From assembly GCA_964447285.1 (NCBI GenBank), contig CAYURO010000024.1, positions 1 through 64,000 of the forward strand: DNA of 64,000 nt, written 5' to 3'. This DNA is from CAJBNH01 sp964447285. GTDB lineage: Bacteria; Myxococcota_A; UBA9042. The notes under the pieces were generated by a model. That model saw only the letters and a list, made by a program, of their open reading frames with translations. It was not told the origin of the DNA and did no database searches. Below, in pieces: positions 19,518 through 28,628 of the stretch; positions within the stretch are counted from its first letter, which is position 1, and each line of letters begins with the position of its first letter. The position numbers and the translations under genes are program-made.

Positions 19518-21491
19518 ATGCGGCTGCTGGATGCCCAAGGACGACCGGTCGAGCTCGGTGCCGAAGTCGGCCGAGGCGGGGAGGGCGTGGTCTGCTCCGT
19601 GGCCGGTGATGCTGGGCTGGTGGCCAAGATCTACGCGACGCCGCCGCCCCCTGACCGCGTGTCCAAGCTGGGTGCGATGGCCGACGCGTATGCCGCCACG
19701 CCGTCGCTGGGAGATTGGTGTGCATGGCCGCGGTCCCTGCTGAAGGACGAGAACGGCACATGTCGCGGCTTTCTGATGGCACGGGTCGAGGGGTTTCGCC
19801 CCATCCACGACCTGTACGACCCCGAACAGCGCAAGGCCTCGTTTCCCCAAGCGACGTGGGACTTCTTGGCGCGGACGGCCGCCAACTGCGCGCGCATGTT
19901 CGTGTCCTTGCACCGCTATGACGTGATCGTCGGCGACGTGAATGAACGCAACCTGTTGGTCGGCGCCGACGCGACCGTGCGGCTGGTCGACTGCGATTCT
20001 TTCCAGCTGTCGCGCGGTGGCGAGCTGTTCCGCACCGGCGTGGGCGTGGTCGACTACACACCGCCCGAGCTTCAGGGTGCCGACTTCCGCGCGATCACCC
20101 ACACGCGCAACCACGATCGCTTCGGCATGGCCGTGATCGTGTTCAAGCTGCTGTTCATGGGACGGCATCCGTTCTCGGGGGGCGCGACCGGCGACCTGGC
20201 GCTGGCGATCAAACGCCACCAGTACGATTACGCTTCGCTGTCGGCGCGTTTGCGGCACTTGGTGCCCCTGACGGCCGTCACGTCTGAGGTGCGCGCGCTG
20301 TTCGATGCGGCCTTTCGACCCGAGTCGACGGCGTTCGAGGCGCGTCCGTCGGCCGACGAGTGGCTGCGCAATCTGGACGCCTTCGAGAAGCGGCTGCTGA
20401 CCTGCCCGCAGGACCCGCTACATCGGCGAATGGAGGTCGACGCGCCGTGCCCTTGGTGCGAGATCGAAGCCAATTTGCAGTACGCGTACTTTGCGTTGCC
20501 GCACGACGAGCCGCGCGGTCCCGACTGGCAGCCGCGCCTCGAACGCTTGGCCGAGCTGCGGGAGTCGTTGGACGCTCTTCGCTCGCCGCTGGACCCGACC
20601 GACTACGCGCAACCGCCCTCCGTGGCGGCCGCACTTGCTGCGGTCGGTCGCCTGGCGGAGCTTGAGCCGCCTCCGGACGCCGCGTCGTGGTATGTGCGGG
20701 CGGCGGGAGGCGGTCTGGCGATCGCGGGTGGTTTCACCGCGTTGGGTGCGCCAGCGGTGGGTCTGGGCCTGCTGGCGGGCGGGGTCGGGCTGTGGCTGGC
20801 GGGGACAGCGCTGCGGTCGCGGCGGCAGGTGCCGTGGGGGGCGCGGCTGGCCCAAGTTCGCAAGCGTGCAGGTTCGTTGGGAGAACTTCAGGCTGAGTGG
20901 TTGGGTCAGGCCTACCGCTGTCGTGAGGTCGACCGCCGCCTGCGAGGCGAATTCGAGCACTTGGCGACCCAGTTTCGCGATTTGAGCGCGCTGCGGTCCG
21001 TGGAAATCGAGCGGCTGGGGCGCGACACGATCCACCAGGATCTCAGAGGCTTTCTGCACCAGTTCACGGTCGAGGCGGGTTCCATTCCCGGATTGTCAGC
21101 GCCCAAACGCCAAGCGCTGCTGATCCGCGGCATCGTGACCGCCGCAGACGTCGAGCGGCCGCGGCTGGCGGGGATCCCGGGGCTGACGCCGGCCGCCGTC
21201 GACGCGGTCGTGGCGTGGCGACAGTCGCTTGAGGCTCAGGCAGGCGCGGCCCGCAAGCAGCCCGTCACGCAGTCGCACTTTGCTGCGGTCGATGCCAACT
21301 ACTTGCACCTGCAACAGAATCTTGAAGACGCCATGGGTCGGGTGCTGGGCGAGCTGCGCAGTGCCACGGCGACCGCGGATCAAGTGCTGGACGACTTGTA
21401 TGGGCGAACGGAGACGCTGGCGGTGCAACTGCGTCCGTTGGCCGACGACCTGTGGGCGGCAAGCCAAGGCCTCCCGGAGAAGAACCGATGA
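19518..21491 (+). CDS. YegI-like protein kinase with transmembrane hairpin and helix-hairpin-helix region
   Basis: 657 aa. The N-terminal kinase domain (about 1-300) has a Gly loop (GRGGEG), the ATP Lys in LVAKIY, a catalytic loop VGDVNERN that keeps the Asp and Asn but lacks the usual HRD His-Arg, and VDCDSF in place of DFG, as in the YegI group. CPWC near residue 311 may be half of a zinc site. Two hydrophobic segments (about 395-430) form a membrane hairpin. A C-terminal region with a helix-hairpin-helix motif (VERPRLAGIPGLTPAAV) follows. The ATG at 19518 has GAGG 5 nt upstream; a GTG at 19512 is possible. Third gene of the TerY-P-like operon. Confidence 0.9.
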   Translation: MRLLDAQGRPVELGAEVGRGGEGVVCSVAGDAGLVAKIYATPPPPDRVSKLGAMADAYAATPSLGDWCAWPRSLLKDENGTCRGFLMARVEGFRPIHDLYDPEQRKASFPQATWDFLARTAANCARMFVSLHRYDVIVGDVNERNLLVGADATVRLVDCDSFQLSRGGELFRTGVGVVDYTPPELQGADFRAITHTRNHDRFGMAVIVFKLLFMGRHPFSGGATGDLALAIKRHQYDYASLSARLRHLVPLTAVTSEVRALFDAAFRPESTAFEARPSADEWLRNLDAFEKRLLTCPQDPLHRRMEVDAPCPWCEIEANLQYAYFALPHDEPRGPDWQPRLERLAELRESLDALRSPLDPTDYAQPPSVAAALAAVGRLAELEPPPDAASWYVRAAGGGLAIAGGFTALGAPAVGLGLLAGGVGLWLAGTALRSRRQVPWGARLAQVRKRAGSLGELQAEWLGQAYRCREVDRRLRGEFEHLATQFRDLSALRSVEIERLGRDTIHQDLRGFLHQFTVEAGSIPGLSAPKRQALLIRGIVTAADVERPRLAGIPGLTPAAVDAVVAWRQSLEAQAGAARKQPVTQSHFAAVDANYLHLQQNLEDAMGRVLGELRSATATADQVLDDLYGRTETLAVQLRPLADDLWAASQGLPEKNR

Positions 21492-21742
21492 GTTTGCAAG
21501 AGCAATTCGACGCTGCCCAGAAGCGGGCGCTGGCCCTGAAGAGCCGACCCTCCAACGACGACCTGCTGCAGCTGTACGCGCTGTACAAGCAAGCGACCGT
21601 GGGTAACGCGCAGGGAAAACGCCCGGGGATGATGGACTTCAAGGGGCGCGCGAAGTTCGACGCCTGGCAGGCGCTGGACGGCACGGCCGGTACCGACGCG
21701 ATGCAGCGGTATGTCGCGCTGGTAGGGCGCCTGGCAGGATAA
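21488..21742 (+). CDS. Acyl-CoA-binding protein (ACBP)
   Basis: 84 aa, full length for this family of small cytosolic carriers that bind medium- and long-chain acyl-CoA. The signature segments are close to the eukaryotic ones: YALYKQATVGN (residues about 27-37) and RPGMMDFKGRAKFDAW (about 42-57), which contain the Tyr and Lys residues that grip the CoA. The ATG overlaps the kinase stop in an ATGA, so it is translated as part of the VWA-phosphatase-kinase operon. ACBP is sporadic in bacteria, and this linkage to a kinase triad is unusual. Confidence 0.95.
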   Translation: MSLQEQFDAAQKRALALKSRPSNDDLLQLYALYKQATVGNAQGKRPGMMDFKGRAKFDAWQALDGTAGTDAMQRYVALVGRLAG

Positions 21743-21766
21743 TGCCTTGATGAAACGCAGAGTTGG

Positions 21767-23098
21767 CTACGACGGGCCGAAGCTCTCGCGCGTCAGGTTG
21801 CGCACCGTTTCAGCACCGCCCGTCACGAACAGATCGTCCTCGATGCGCACGCCGCCCAGATCGGCCAGCGCATGGACCAGCCGCCAGTCGATCGCGGCGC
21901 TGTAGGGGCCGGCCTGCAGATCGTCCAGCAGCGACGGGATGAAGTAGATGCCGGGCTCGATGGTAAAGACCTGACCCGCCTCGATGATCGACGTGTTGCG
22001 CAGGAACGGGTTGTCGAGCTTGGGCTTGACCAGCGCGCACCCGACGTCGTGGCACTGCAGCCCCAGCGAGTGACCCAGACCGTGCGGGAAGAAGGCGCGG
22101 CTGATCCGCCCCGCGGCCTGCGGACCCAGCTCGTGCAACAAGATGCCGACTTCGCGCAGGATCCCGGCGACCTGACGGTGGGCTTGTTCGTGTAATTCCT
22201 CATACGGCAGGCCAACTTGCACCGAAGCGCAGAGGCGCTGCTGCATGCGTTCCGTTTCGTCGACCAGTGCGCGGAACGCATCGGCGGTTGCGCCGGAACC
22301 TTTGACCCACGTGCGCGTGATGTCGGCCGCGTAGCCTTGGAAGGTCGCTCCCGCATCCAGCAGCAGCGACTCGGCCGACCGCGACGGAGCCGACCGCTGG
22401 TAGCCGACGTGGTGCAGCACGGCAGCGTTTCGGCCTTGCGCGACGATGTTCTTGTACGGCGTCTCGGGGTCGTCCTGCCCAGTGGCGGCAAGAAACAGCA
22501 GGTGGAGGTCCAACTCCGTCCGATCCCCTTGCAGAAAGGCCTGTTGTAGGGCGTCGTGACCACGGACGGCGCGGCGGTTGGCCTCGGCCAGACACTCGAC
22601 CTCGTAGGCGGACTTGTGCACGCGCAACCGGTCGAGCCGTCCTGCCAGCTTCGGCGGATTCACGGCGTCGTCAGCGATGCCCCACGCGCGGGCGCGCGCG
22701 CGGTCCTCACCCACGAACGCCACCCGGCCCTGCGGCAGGTGCTGGGCAACGGCGTCCGGATTCGTCAGGTCGACGATGTCCCAGGGCCCCTGCCAGTGGT
22801 CGCTGTCGTGGGCGGCCGGCTGTTCCCAGTAACTGCGCGAGATCATGCGAAATAGTTTGCACGTCCGCCCCGGCTGTACCAGCACCGCACAGTCGGGCCA
22901 AGGCAGCGGCACCCAGTGCTGGAAGTGGGGCACGGGGCGCAGCGGCCAGTACTGGTCGTCGAATTCCGAGCGCTTCAGCGGGGTTCCAGAGTGCACGACC
23001 ACGGCGTCGTAGCCGCACTCGTGCAGGGCCGCGGCGTATCGGCGATCCAAGTCGCGCACGTGTTCGGCGTAAAGGCGGGCCAGCAAATCGCGTTCCAT
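21767..23098 (-). CDS. pepQ: Xaa-Pro dipeptidase
   Basis: 443 aa, identical in length to E. coli PepQ. It cleaves dipeptides with C-terminal proline in the cytoplasm. The pita-bread metal ligands are all present: the two Asp in DAGATFQGYAADITRTW, the His in FPHGLGHSLGL, Glu in TIEPGIYF and Glu in GGVRIEDDL. The ATG at 23098 matches the family start (MERDLLARLYAEHV); the frame is open to 23278 but the extra residues are not part of the family. It converges on the ACBP gene with a 24-bp gap and diverges from the thioredoxin gene. Confidence 0.96.
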   Translation of the reverse strand: MERDLLARLYAEHVRDLDRRYAAALHECGYDAVVVHSGTPLKRSEFDDQYWPLRPVPHFQHWVPLPWPDCAVLVQPGRTCKLFRMISRSYWEQPAAHDSDHWQGPWDIVDLTNPDAVAQHLPQGRVAFVGEDRARARAWGIADDAVNPPKLAGRLDRLRVHKSAYEVECLAEANRRAVRGHDALQQAFLQGDRTELDLHLLFLAATGQDDPETPYKNIVAQGRNAAVLHHVGYQRSAPSRSAESLLLDAGATFQGYAADITRTWVKGSGATADAFRALVDETERMQQRLCASVQVGLPYEELHEQAHRQVAGILREVGILLHELGPQAAGRISRAFFPHGLGHSLGLQCHDVGCALVKPKLDNPFLRNTSIIEAGQVFTIEPGIYFIPSLLDDLQAGPYSAAIDWRLVHALADLGGVRIEDDLFVTGGAETVRNLTRESFGPS

Positions 23099-23241
23099 GT
23101 ACCCTCGCGCAGACGGAGGCCAAGTGAAGTCGAGGCCCGGCCAAGTTGCCCCGAACCCTTCCGCCGCGCAAGGGCTCCCAACATCCACAGCGGGCGGCAG
23201 CGCCCACCAGACGCGGCCAGCCGGTCGACAAGAGGCGCAAC

Positions 23242-23640
23242 ATGGGATGGTTGGGCAAGATCTTCGGGACGACGCCACGCGTGCTTCCCGTCAGCGTGAA
23301 CGACGACAACTTCGACGAGGTGGTGGTCAAAAGCGACCTGCCGGTGGTGCTGGACTTCTGGAGCGACACTTGCGCGCCGTGCCGCCAGCTTGAGCCCGTC
23401 ATCATGAATCTGGCCGACGAATACCAAGGGCAGGTGAAGGTCTGTGAGGCGAACATCGCGCATAGCCTGAAGATCGCTCGCAGGTTCGGGGTGATGGCCA
23501 CGCCGACGGTGCTGTACCTGCGCAACGGCGTGGTTGTCAGCAGGGTGTCGGGCTTTCGCGGCAGCCTGTACCACAAGGAAGTGATCGACCAAGATCTGCT
23601 GACTCCGGTGGTCGACAAGAAGGCCAGGAAGTCCGCCTAG
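23242..23640 (+). CDS. Thioredoxin-family protein
   Basis: 132 aa. A short N-terminal leader (MGWLGKIFG) precedes a complete thioredoxin fold with active site CAPC (C44, C47) and the cis-Pro loop ATPTVLY. The usual WCGPC is changed to DTCAPC, so the redox potential may differ from housekeeping thioredoxin. No cleavable signal is evident; the first ten residues are amphipathic. ATG at 23242 with AGAGG 6 nt upstream. Single gene, divergent from pepQ. Confidence 0.9.
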   Translation: MGWLGKIFGTTPRVLPVSVNDDNFDEVVVKSDLPVVLDFWSDTCAPCRQLEPVIMNLADEYQGQVKVCEANIAHSLKIARRFGVMATPTVLYLRNGVVVSRVSGFRGSLYHKEVIDQDLLTPVVDKKARKSA

Positions 23641-23762
23641 CCACACGCCTTGGGTACACGGGCGGCCATGAGACGCTGTGCCCCCCTCTTGCCCCAACCT
23701 TGCATCCATGCTTGGCTTCATAGCCTGCGGCCCCTCTTTCTCGGGGCCTTCGCCTGGAGCCC

Positions 23763-24992
23763 ATGCGTCGCATCAGCCCGGATACCAAGCCCCTCGTCGT
23801 CGTGCTCGTGGGCCTGCCCGCGCGCGGCAAGACTTACATCGGCCGCAAGATCGCGCGCTATCTCTCGTGGTTGGGCTATTCAACCCGGGTGTTCAACATC
23901 GGCGAATACCGTCGGGAGCGGCTGGGTACCCACCTGCGCCAGGATTGGTTCGATGCGACGCACGCGGAGGGCAGTGCGGCCCGCTCCGAGATGGCCCAAG
24001 CGGCGCTGGCGGACCTGCTCGCGTTCCTGAAAGGGGGCGGCGACGTGGGCATCTACGACGCGACCAATGCCACCCACGCACGGCGGGACGAGGTCGCCGA
24101 GCGCTGCACGTCCAAGGGCTATCAGGTCGTGTTCGTCGAGTCGATCTGCGAGGATCCGACGCTGATCGAGGCCAACATCCGCGAGACCAAGCTGCGTTCG
24201 CCGGACTACGCGGGCGTCGACCCGGAAGAGGCCGTGCGGGACTTCCGCGCCCGCATCGACCACTACGCGCGCGTCTACGAGCCCATCCAGGACGACCCGC
24301 TGAGCTACATCAAGCTGATCGACTTCGGTCGGCTGATGGTCGTGCATCGCATTCAGGGACACGTGCCAGGCAAGATCGTGTCGTTCCTGATGAACCTGCA
24401 TCTGGTGCGACGTCCGGTTTGGCTGACCCGCCATGGGGAGAGCGAGTTCAACCGCGAGGGGCGCATTGGTGGCGACCCGGACCTGACCGCGGATGGGGAC
24501 AAGTACGCACGCGCGTTGGCCTATTTCGTGCGCGAGAAGTCGATCTCGCCCCCGGTGATCTGGTGCAGCACCCTGCGCAGGGCGGTCCAGACGACGCGTC
24601 ACATGCCGCTGCGAGCCTTGCAGTGGCGCGCTTTGGACGAGATCGACGCGGGCACATGCGACGGCATGACCTATGACGACATCGAGGCGCAGCTGCCCAA
24701 GGAATACGCCGACCGCGCTGCTGACAAGCTGAACTACCGTTACCCGCGCGGCGAGTCGTACGCAGACGTGATCCAGCGGCTCGAGCCCGTCATCATCGAG
24801 ACGGAGCGCCAGACCTCGCCCGTGCTGATCGTGGCGCATCAGGCCGTGCTGCGGGCGCTGTATGCGTACTTCACCGACCAGAAGCCCGAAGAGTGCCTGA
24901 CGATGGAGGTTCCGTTCAACACCGTCATCGAACTGAAACCTGGTCCTTATGGGTTCGACGAGCGGCGGTACGTCCTCGACCTGAACACCTGA
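23763..24992 (+). CDS. Bifunctional 6-phosphofructo-2-kinase / fructose-2,6-bisphosphatase-like enzyme
   Basis: 409 aa with the domain order of eukaryotic PFKFB enzymes. The kinase half (about 1-210) has Walker A GLPARGKT at about 17-24, the NIGEYRR loop and DATNATHARR. The histidine-phosphatase half (about 215-400) has LTRHGESEFN with the phospho-accepting His near 223, EIDAGTCDG, YPRGESY and VAHQAVLRALYAYF near 356. All residues I can check for both activities are kept. In eukaryotes the product fructose 2,6-bisphosphate controls glycolysis; in bacteria the role is open. The start is an ATG at 23763 with GGAG only 3 nt upstream, which is close, so a nearby later start cannot be excluded. 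A Ser/Thr kinase gene follows 43 nt downstream. Confidence 0.93.
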   Translation: MRRISPDTKPLVVVLVGLPARGKTYIGRKIARYLSWLGYSTRVFNIGEYRRERLGTHLRQDWFDATHAEGSAARSEMAQAALADLLAFLKGGGDVGIYDATNATHARRDEVAERCTSKGYQVVFVESICEDPTLIEANIRETKLRSPDYAGVDPEEAVRDFRARIDHYARVYEPIQDDPLSYIKLIDFGRLMVVHRIQGHVPGKIVSFLMNLHLVRRPVWLTRHGESEFNREGRIGGDPDLTADGDKYARALAYFVREKSISPPVIWCSTLRRAVQTTRHMPLRALQWRALDEIDAGTCDGMTYDDIEAQLPKEYADRAADKLNYRYPRGESYADVIQRLEPVIIETERQTSPVLIVAHQAVLRALYAYFTDQKPEECLTMEVPFNTVIELKPGPYGFDERRYVLDLNT

Positions 24993-25035
24993 CAAGACCG
25001 TTGCGGCGCCCTGGATTCGCCGCTGGCTGCAACGC

Positions 25036-27255
25036 GTGGAAACACCCCGTCTCGCCTCAGGAACGCGCTTGGGCCAGTCGCTCGTCGTCGACCGCTTTGT
25101 CGGCGCCGGCGGCATGGGGGCGGTCTATCTGGCCCGTGACGAGCTGTTGGACCGGTCGGTCGCGGTCAAGCTGCTGAAGGCCACCCCGGACGATGGGATG
25201 GAGGGCGTCGCGCTGCGCACCCTGCTGGAGGCCCGCGCCGCAGCCCGCGTGGTGCATCCGCACGTCGTCGCCGTGCACGCGATTGGCGATCACGAAGGCC
25301 AGCCGTACATCGAGATGGAGTGGGTCGAGGGTGGGTCGCTGCGGGCGCGGATGCTCGCGGTGCCCCGCCTGCCCGTGGCGCAGGTCGCGGCATGGGTCGC
25401 CCAGCTGGCGGCGGCCCTGCAGCACGCCCACGACGCCGGAGTGATCCACTGCGACATCAAGCCTGAAAACGTGTTGCTGCGTCCGCAGTTGGGAGGTGCG
25501 GCGCTGGTCAAGTTGGCGGACTTTGGTTTGGCCCGCAGCCGTACCGATGGCACCGCCGCCCGCACCATGAGTCAGGGGACTCAAGCCTATCTGGCGCCAG
25601 AGCTGGCCAAGCTGCCGCCCGACGCCCGGTCCGACCAGTTTTCGCTGGCCCTGATGACCGCCGAGCTGCTGACCGGACTGCGACCGCCGCGCGAGCACTG
25701 GACCAAGCCGCCCCGTTTCGTCGCCCCGGCCGATCTGCCGCCCGCCGCCGCCGTGGCTTTGCATCGGGCGTTGGATGGCGACCCGCGCGCCCGGTTTGGC
25801 TCGGTCACCTCGTTTGTCGACAGGCTGTTGCGAGGGCTGGGGCAGGCACAGGCCCGCGGGCCCTTGGTGGGACTGGACGCCGAGACGGCGGAAGACCTGG
25901 CGGTCACCAGCTCCGAGATCCCCGTGCCCGCTTTGCCGATTCTGTTCCAGGACCTGTCGCCCCAGGACCGCGTGCTGGTTGCGCTGGCAGTGCTGCCTCC
26001 GGGCCACCCGGGGGCGCTGGCGGAGATGCTGGGCGCTGAACCCGCGACGGACGTTCTGGCGGAGCTGAGGGCCACCGGCCGCATCGACGGTACCATCGAC
26101 GAGTGCCGTCTGGCCCAACCCCGCGAGCGCGAAGCCCTGCTGGCCCCGCTGCATCGCCGCAAGCGTCGGCTGCTGTGTGCCCGTGCCGCGGCGGCCATCG
26201 AGGCGTCGGGGCCGAAACGCCAGTCGGTGCGAGAGGATGCGATTGGTCTGTACGTGGCGGCCCGCCGACTGGGAGATGCGGCGCGCTTGGCCCACGAGTC
26301 CGCCGCTGCCGCCCGAAACGCCCGCCAGCGTGACCATCACTTGGCGCGCGCCGTGGCGTTCCTTAGCTCTCCCGTGCAGCCGCTGCCGTGGCTGGATGGC
26401 CTGTTGCAACGCGTGGAGTGGGCGCTGCAGTGCGGCTGGCTGGAATTGGCGCGCGGTCCATTGGCAGAGGCGCACGGGTTGATCGCAGACCTGGGCCTGG
26501 AGCTGGACCACCCGCTGCGGCTGCGCGTAGTGACGGCGAACGCGGGAATGCAGTTGCGGACCGGCGACTTGCGAGTGGCCGTCCAGCAGCTTCAGTTCGT
26601 GCTGCGGCAGGTGCGGGCGGTGCCGACGACCGGCGGGCTGGTGCTGCGGCTGCAGGCAAGGCTGATCGAGGTGACGCATCAGTTGGGGCGCGCTGAGGAG
26701 GCGTTGGCCTTGGGCCGTGCCGCGCTGGAGCCGTGGGAAGCAACCAGCGCGGATCGGGGCGATCTGCGCCTGCAAGCGGGGATCGGCCGCGTCCACGCGG
26801 CGTGTGGTGCAGCGGCGCTGCGGTGCGGACAGATTGCCAAGGCGGACGAGCACTTCCAGCGCGATCTAGCGATTCACCAAGAGCTGGGCGACGTGCGCCA
26901 CTCGGCGGGTGCCCTGGTCTCGCTGGGCAGCGTCCGCTTCGAGTCGGGCGAGCTGGCGGCGGCGGAGAAGGCCTACCGGCAGGCGGCGACGATGATCGCG
27001 CCGCTGGGCACCATCGAATTGACCGCGCTGATCGATGCCAATCTGGGCGAGTGCTGGCTGCGGACCGGGCGGCCGTTCGACGCCTATCGGTCGCTGCTGC
27101 GCGCTCGCGCGGCGTTTGCAGAGCAGGGCAACGCGCTGCACGAAGTCGCGGTGCTGCGACTGCTGGCCCAAGCGTGTACGGCGGTGGGCGATGTCGAGGG
27201 GACCCGCGAGGCGGAGGACCGGCTGCAGGCCCTGCAGACACGGCCGCGGCGCTGA
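25036..27255 (+). CDS. Ser/Thr protein kinase fused to a TPR-like helical domain
   Basis: 739 aa. The kinase domain (about 10-275) is complete: Gly loop GAGGMGAVYLARD, Lys in VAVKLL near 46, catalytic loop HCDIKPEN near 138 (Arg of HRD is Cys, so activation-loop control is probably absent), DFGLARS near 161 and APE near 188. There is no transmembrane segment. Residues about 300-739 are Ala/Leu/Arg-rich helices with TPR-like spacing, as in many myxobacterial kinases and transcription-regulator ATPases. It starts with GTG at 25036; the Shine-Dalgarno is weak. It follows the PFKFB-like gene by 43 nt and is probably co-transcribed. Confidence 0.88.
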   Translation: METPRLASGTRLGQSLVVDRFVGAGGMGAVYLARDELLDRSVAVKLLKATPDDGMEGVALRTLLEARAAARVVHPHVVAVHAIGDHEGQPYIEMEWVEGGSLRARMLAVPRLPVAQVAAWVAQLAAALQHAHDAGVIHCDIKPENVLLRPQLGGAALVKLADFGLARSRTDGTAARTMSQGTQAYLAPELAKLPPDARSDQFSLALMTAELLTGLRPPREHWTKPPRFVAPADLPPAAAVALHRALDGDPRARFGSVTSFVDRLLRGLGQAQARGPLVGLDAETAEDLAVTSSEIPVPALPILFQDLSPQDRVLVALAVLPPGHPGALAEMLGAEPATDVLAELRATGRIDGTIDECRLAQPREREALLAPLHRRKRRLLCARAAAAIEASGPKRQSVREDAIGLYVAARRLGDAARLAHESAAAARNARQRDHHLARAVAFLSSPVQPLPWLDGLLQRVEWALQCGWLELARGPLAEAHGLIADLGLELDHPLRLRVVTANAGMQLRTGDLRVAVQQLQFVLRQVRAVPTTGGLVLRLQARLIEVTHQLGRAEEALALGRAALEPWEATSADRGDLRLQAGIGRVHAACGAAALRCGQIAKADEHFQRDLAIHQELGDVRHSAGALVSLGSVRFESGELAAAEKAYRQAATMIAPLGTIELTALIDANLGECWLRTGRPFDAYRSLLRARAAFAEQGNALHEVAVLRLLAQACTAVGDVEGTREAEDRLQALQTRPRR

Positions 27256-27282
27256 CGGAAATTCACCTTCTTTTGAGCGATG

Positions 27283-28503
27283 TTACCGTATTGCGCAGGG
27301 AACGCGCACAATCTCGGCACTCTGGCCTTCGGAGATCTGCCAGAAACCACCTGTCGCCGTGTCCCAGCCAATCGCCTCGCCTTGGGCCTCGCGCAGGGTT
27401 GGCAGAAGCCGTGGCACCGCCGCTGCCAGCGCAGGTTCGGCAGCGTCTGCAGGTCCAGCCAGCGCGGCGCCCACGTCGAACAGCAACGCCCGCGCCGAAG
27501 TCCGCACCAACAAGGACTTTCCATCGGGGCTGAGGTCGGCGGCGGTGACCCGCAGCGCACTGCCCGGGGCCGCCTGACCGCCCGAGATCGCCAGCACGCC
27601 CAAACGCTCGGCTTGGACCGGCGCTCCCCCGGCCCGCAGCGTGACGCGGTAGACAAAGCTCTGGCCATCGGTGCGCTTGGTCAGCAGAATCACGCGGGTG
27701 TCGGGCAGCACAGCCATCGCCTCGACGTCCTGGGGTCCATCGGGATAGCGGAAGGAAAACAGCTCGATCGCCGCGGGGGGCATCGCGAGCGCGCGCTTGT
27801 CGCCGTGAGTGTCCAGGGTCGGCGGCTCGGGCACCCGCACGACGCGCGCAAAGCCCCGAGCGAGCTTGTTGTCCCCGGTGTCGGACACGTAAACGCACGG
27901 CATCGACCCCAGCACGCGCTCGGTGCTGCACGGGCCAACGGCGACGTCTTCCCAGTCGCTCTGCGGCTGCTTGGGCACTTTCAGGCTTGCGCGCACCTGT
28001 CCCTGCGGCGACATCAGATACAGGCGGGTCTGGTTGCCGGCGTCGTTGTGCACCCACAGCAGACCGGGAAAGCGGCGGCTGACGGCCAGACCGCTGATCT
28101 CGTCCAGCGAGTCCTTGCCGACCGTCCCGGTGACTTGCGGTGCGCCCCATGTCTTGCACACGGGCGAGGCCAGCGATGAATCGGCAACGACCGTCGTGGC
28201 AGCCAACCCCGCTTGCAGCAACGCAGGCTGGGCTTGAGCCCCACGCGCGTCGTCGGATGGCGACACCCCCACCAGCGCCTGCTTGGCGGCGGCCTCGTTC
28301 AGGGCGCGCGCCATCGCTTCCTCGCGCAACCGCTGTTGGCGAGCCTTTTCGGCCTTGCGCTTGGCCTTGGCGACGGCCGCGGCGGTCGGCAGGTGGCTCG
28401 AGGCAGCGAGGTCCGTACACGCCCCGAGGCCCACGACCAGCGTCGTGACGAGCACCCAAAGGCCTATCCGATAGCGGCGTGTCTGCAGCCTTGTCGTCGC
28501 CAT
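27283..28503 (-). CDS. Predicted lipoprotein with beta-propeller-like repeats
   Basis: 406 aa of unassigned function. A signal peptide ends in a lipobox (VVGLGACTD). A charged, Ala/Lys/Arg-rich helical stretch (about 40-75) is followed by a domain with repeated strands that look like propeller blades (for example LDEISGLAVSRRFPGLLWVHND, read here as separate blade elements, and WEDVAVGPC). Acidic residues at the blade turns and several Cys are visible. Such domains bind ligands or hydrolyse phosphoesters, but no catalytic motif was recognised. ATG at 28503 with AAGGAG about 9 nt upstream. It converges on the kinase gene. Confidence 0.78.
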   Translation of the reverse strand: MATTRLQTRRYRIGLWVLVTTLVVGLGACTDLAASSHLPTAAAVAKAKRKAEKARQQRLREEAMARALNEAAAKQALVGVSPSDDARGAQAQPALLQAGLAATTVVADSSLASPVCKTWGAPQVTGTVGKDSLDEISGLAVSRRFPGLLWVHNDAGNQTRLYLMSPQGQVRASLKVPKQPQSDWEDVAVGPCSTERVLGSMPCVYVSDTGDNKLARGFARVVRVPEPPTLDTHGDKRALAMPPAAIELFSFRYPDGPQDVEAMAVLPDTRVILLTKRTDGQSFVYRVTLRAGGAPVQAERLGVLAISGGQAAPGSALRVTAADLSPDGKSLLVRTSARALLFDVGAALAGPADAAEPALAAAVPRLLPTLREAQGEAIGWDTATGGFWQISEGQSAEIVRVPCAIR

Positions 28504-28628
28504 GCCTACCGTCTCCTTGGTGCGGAACGCTGGCACCGTAACCTTGCCGGGTGCCAAGCGCCAATGCGAAGTGTGACGTCGGTTTCAGGTCTTGCGGAAC
28601 GCTGCCCGCCGCAAGGATTACCCTGAGA

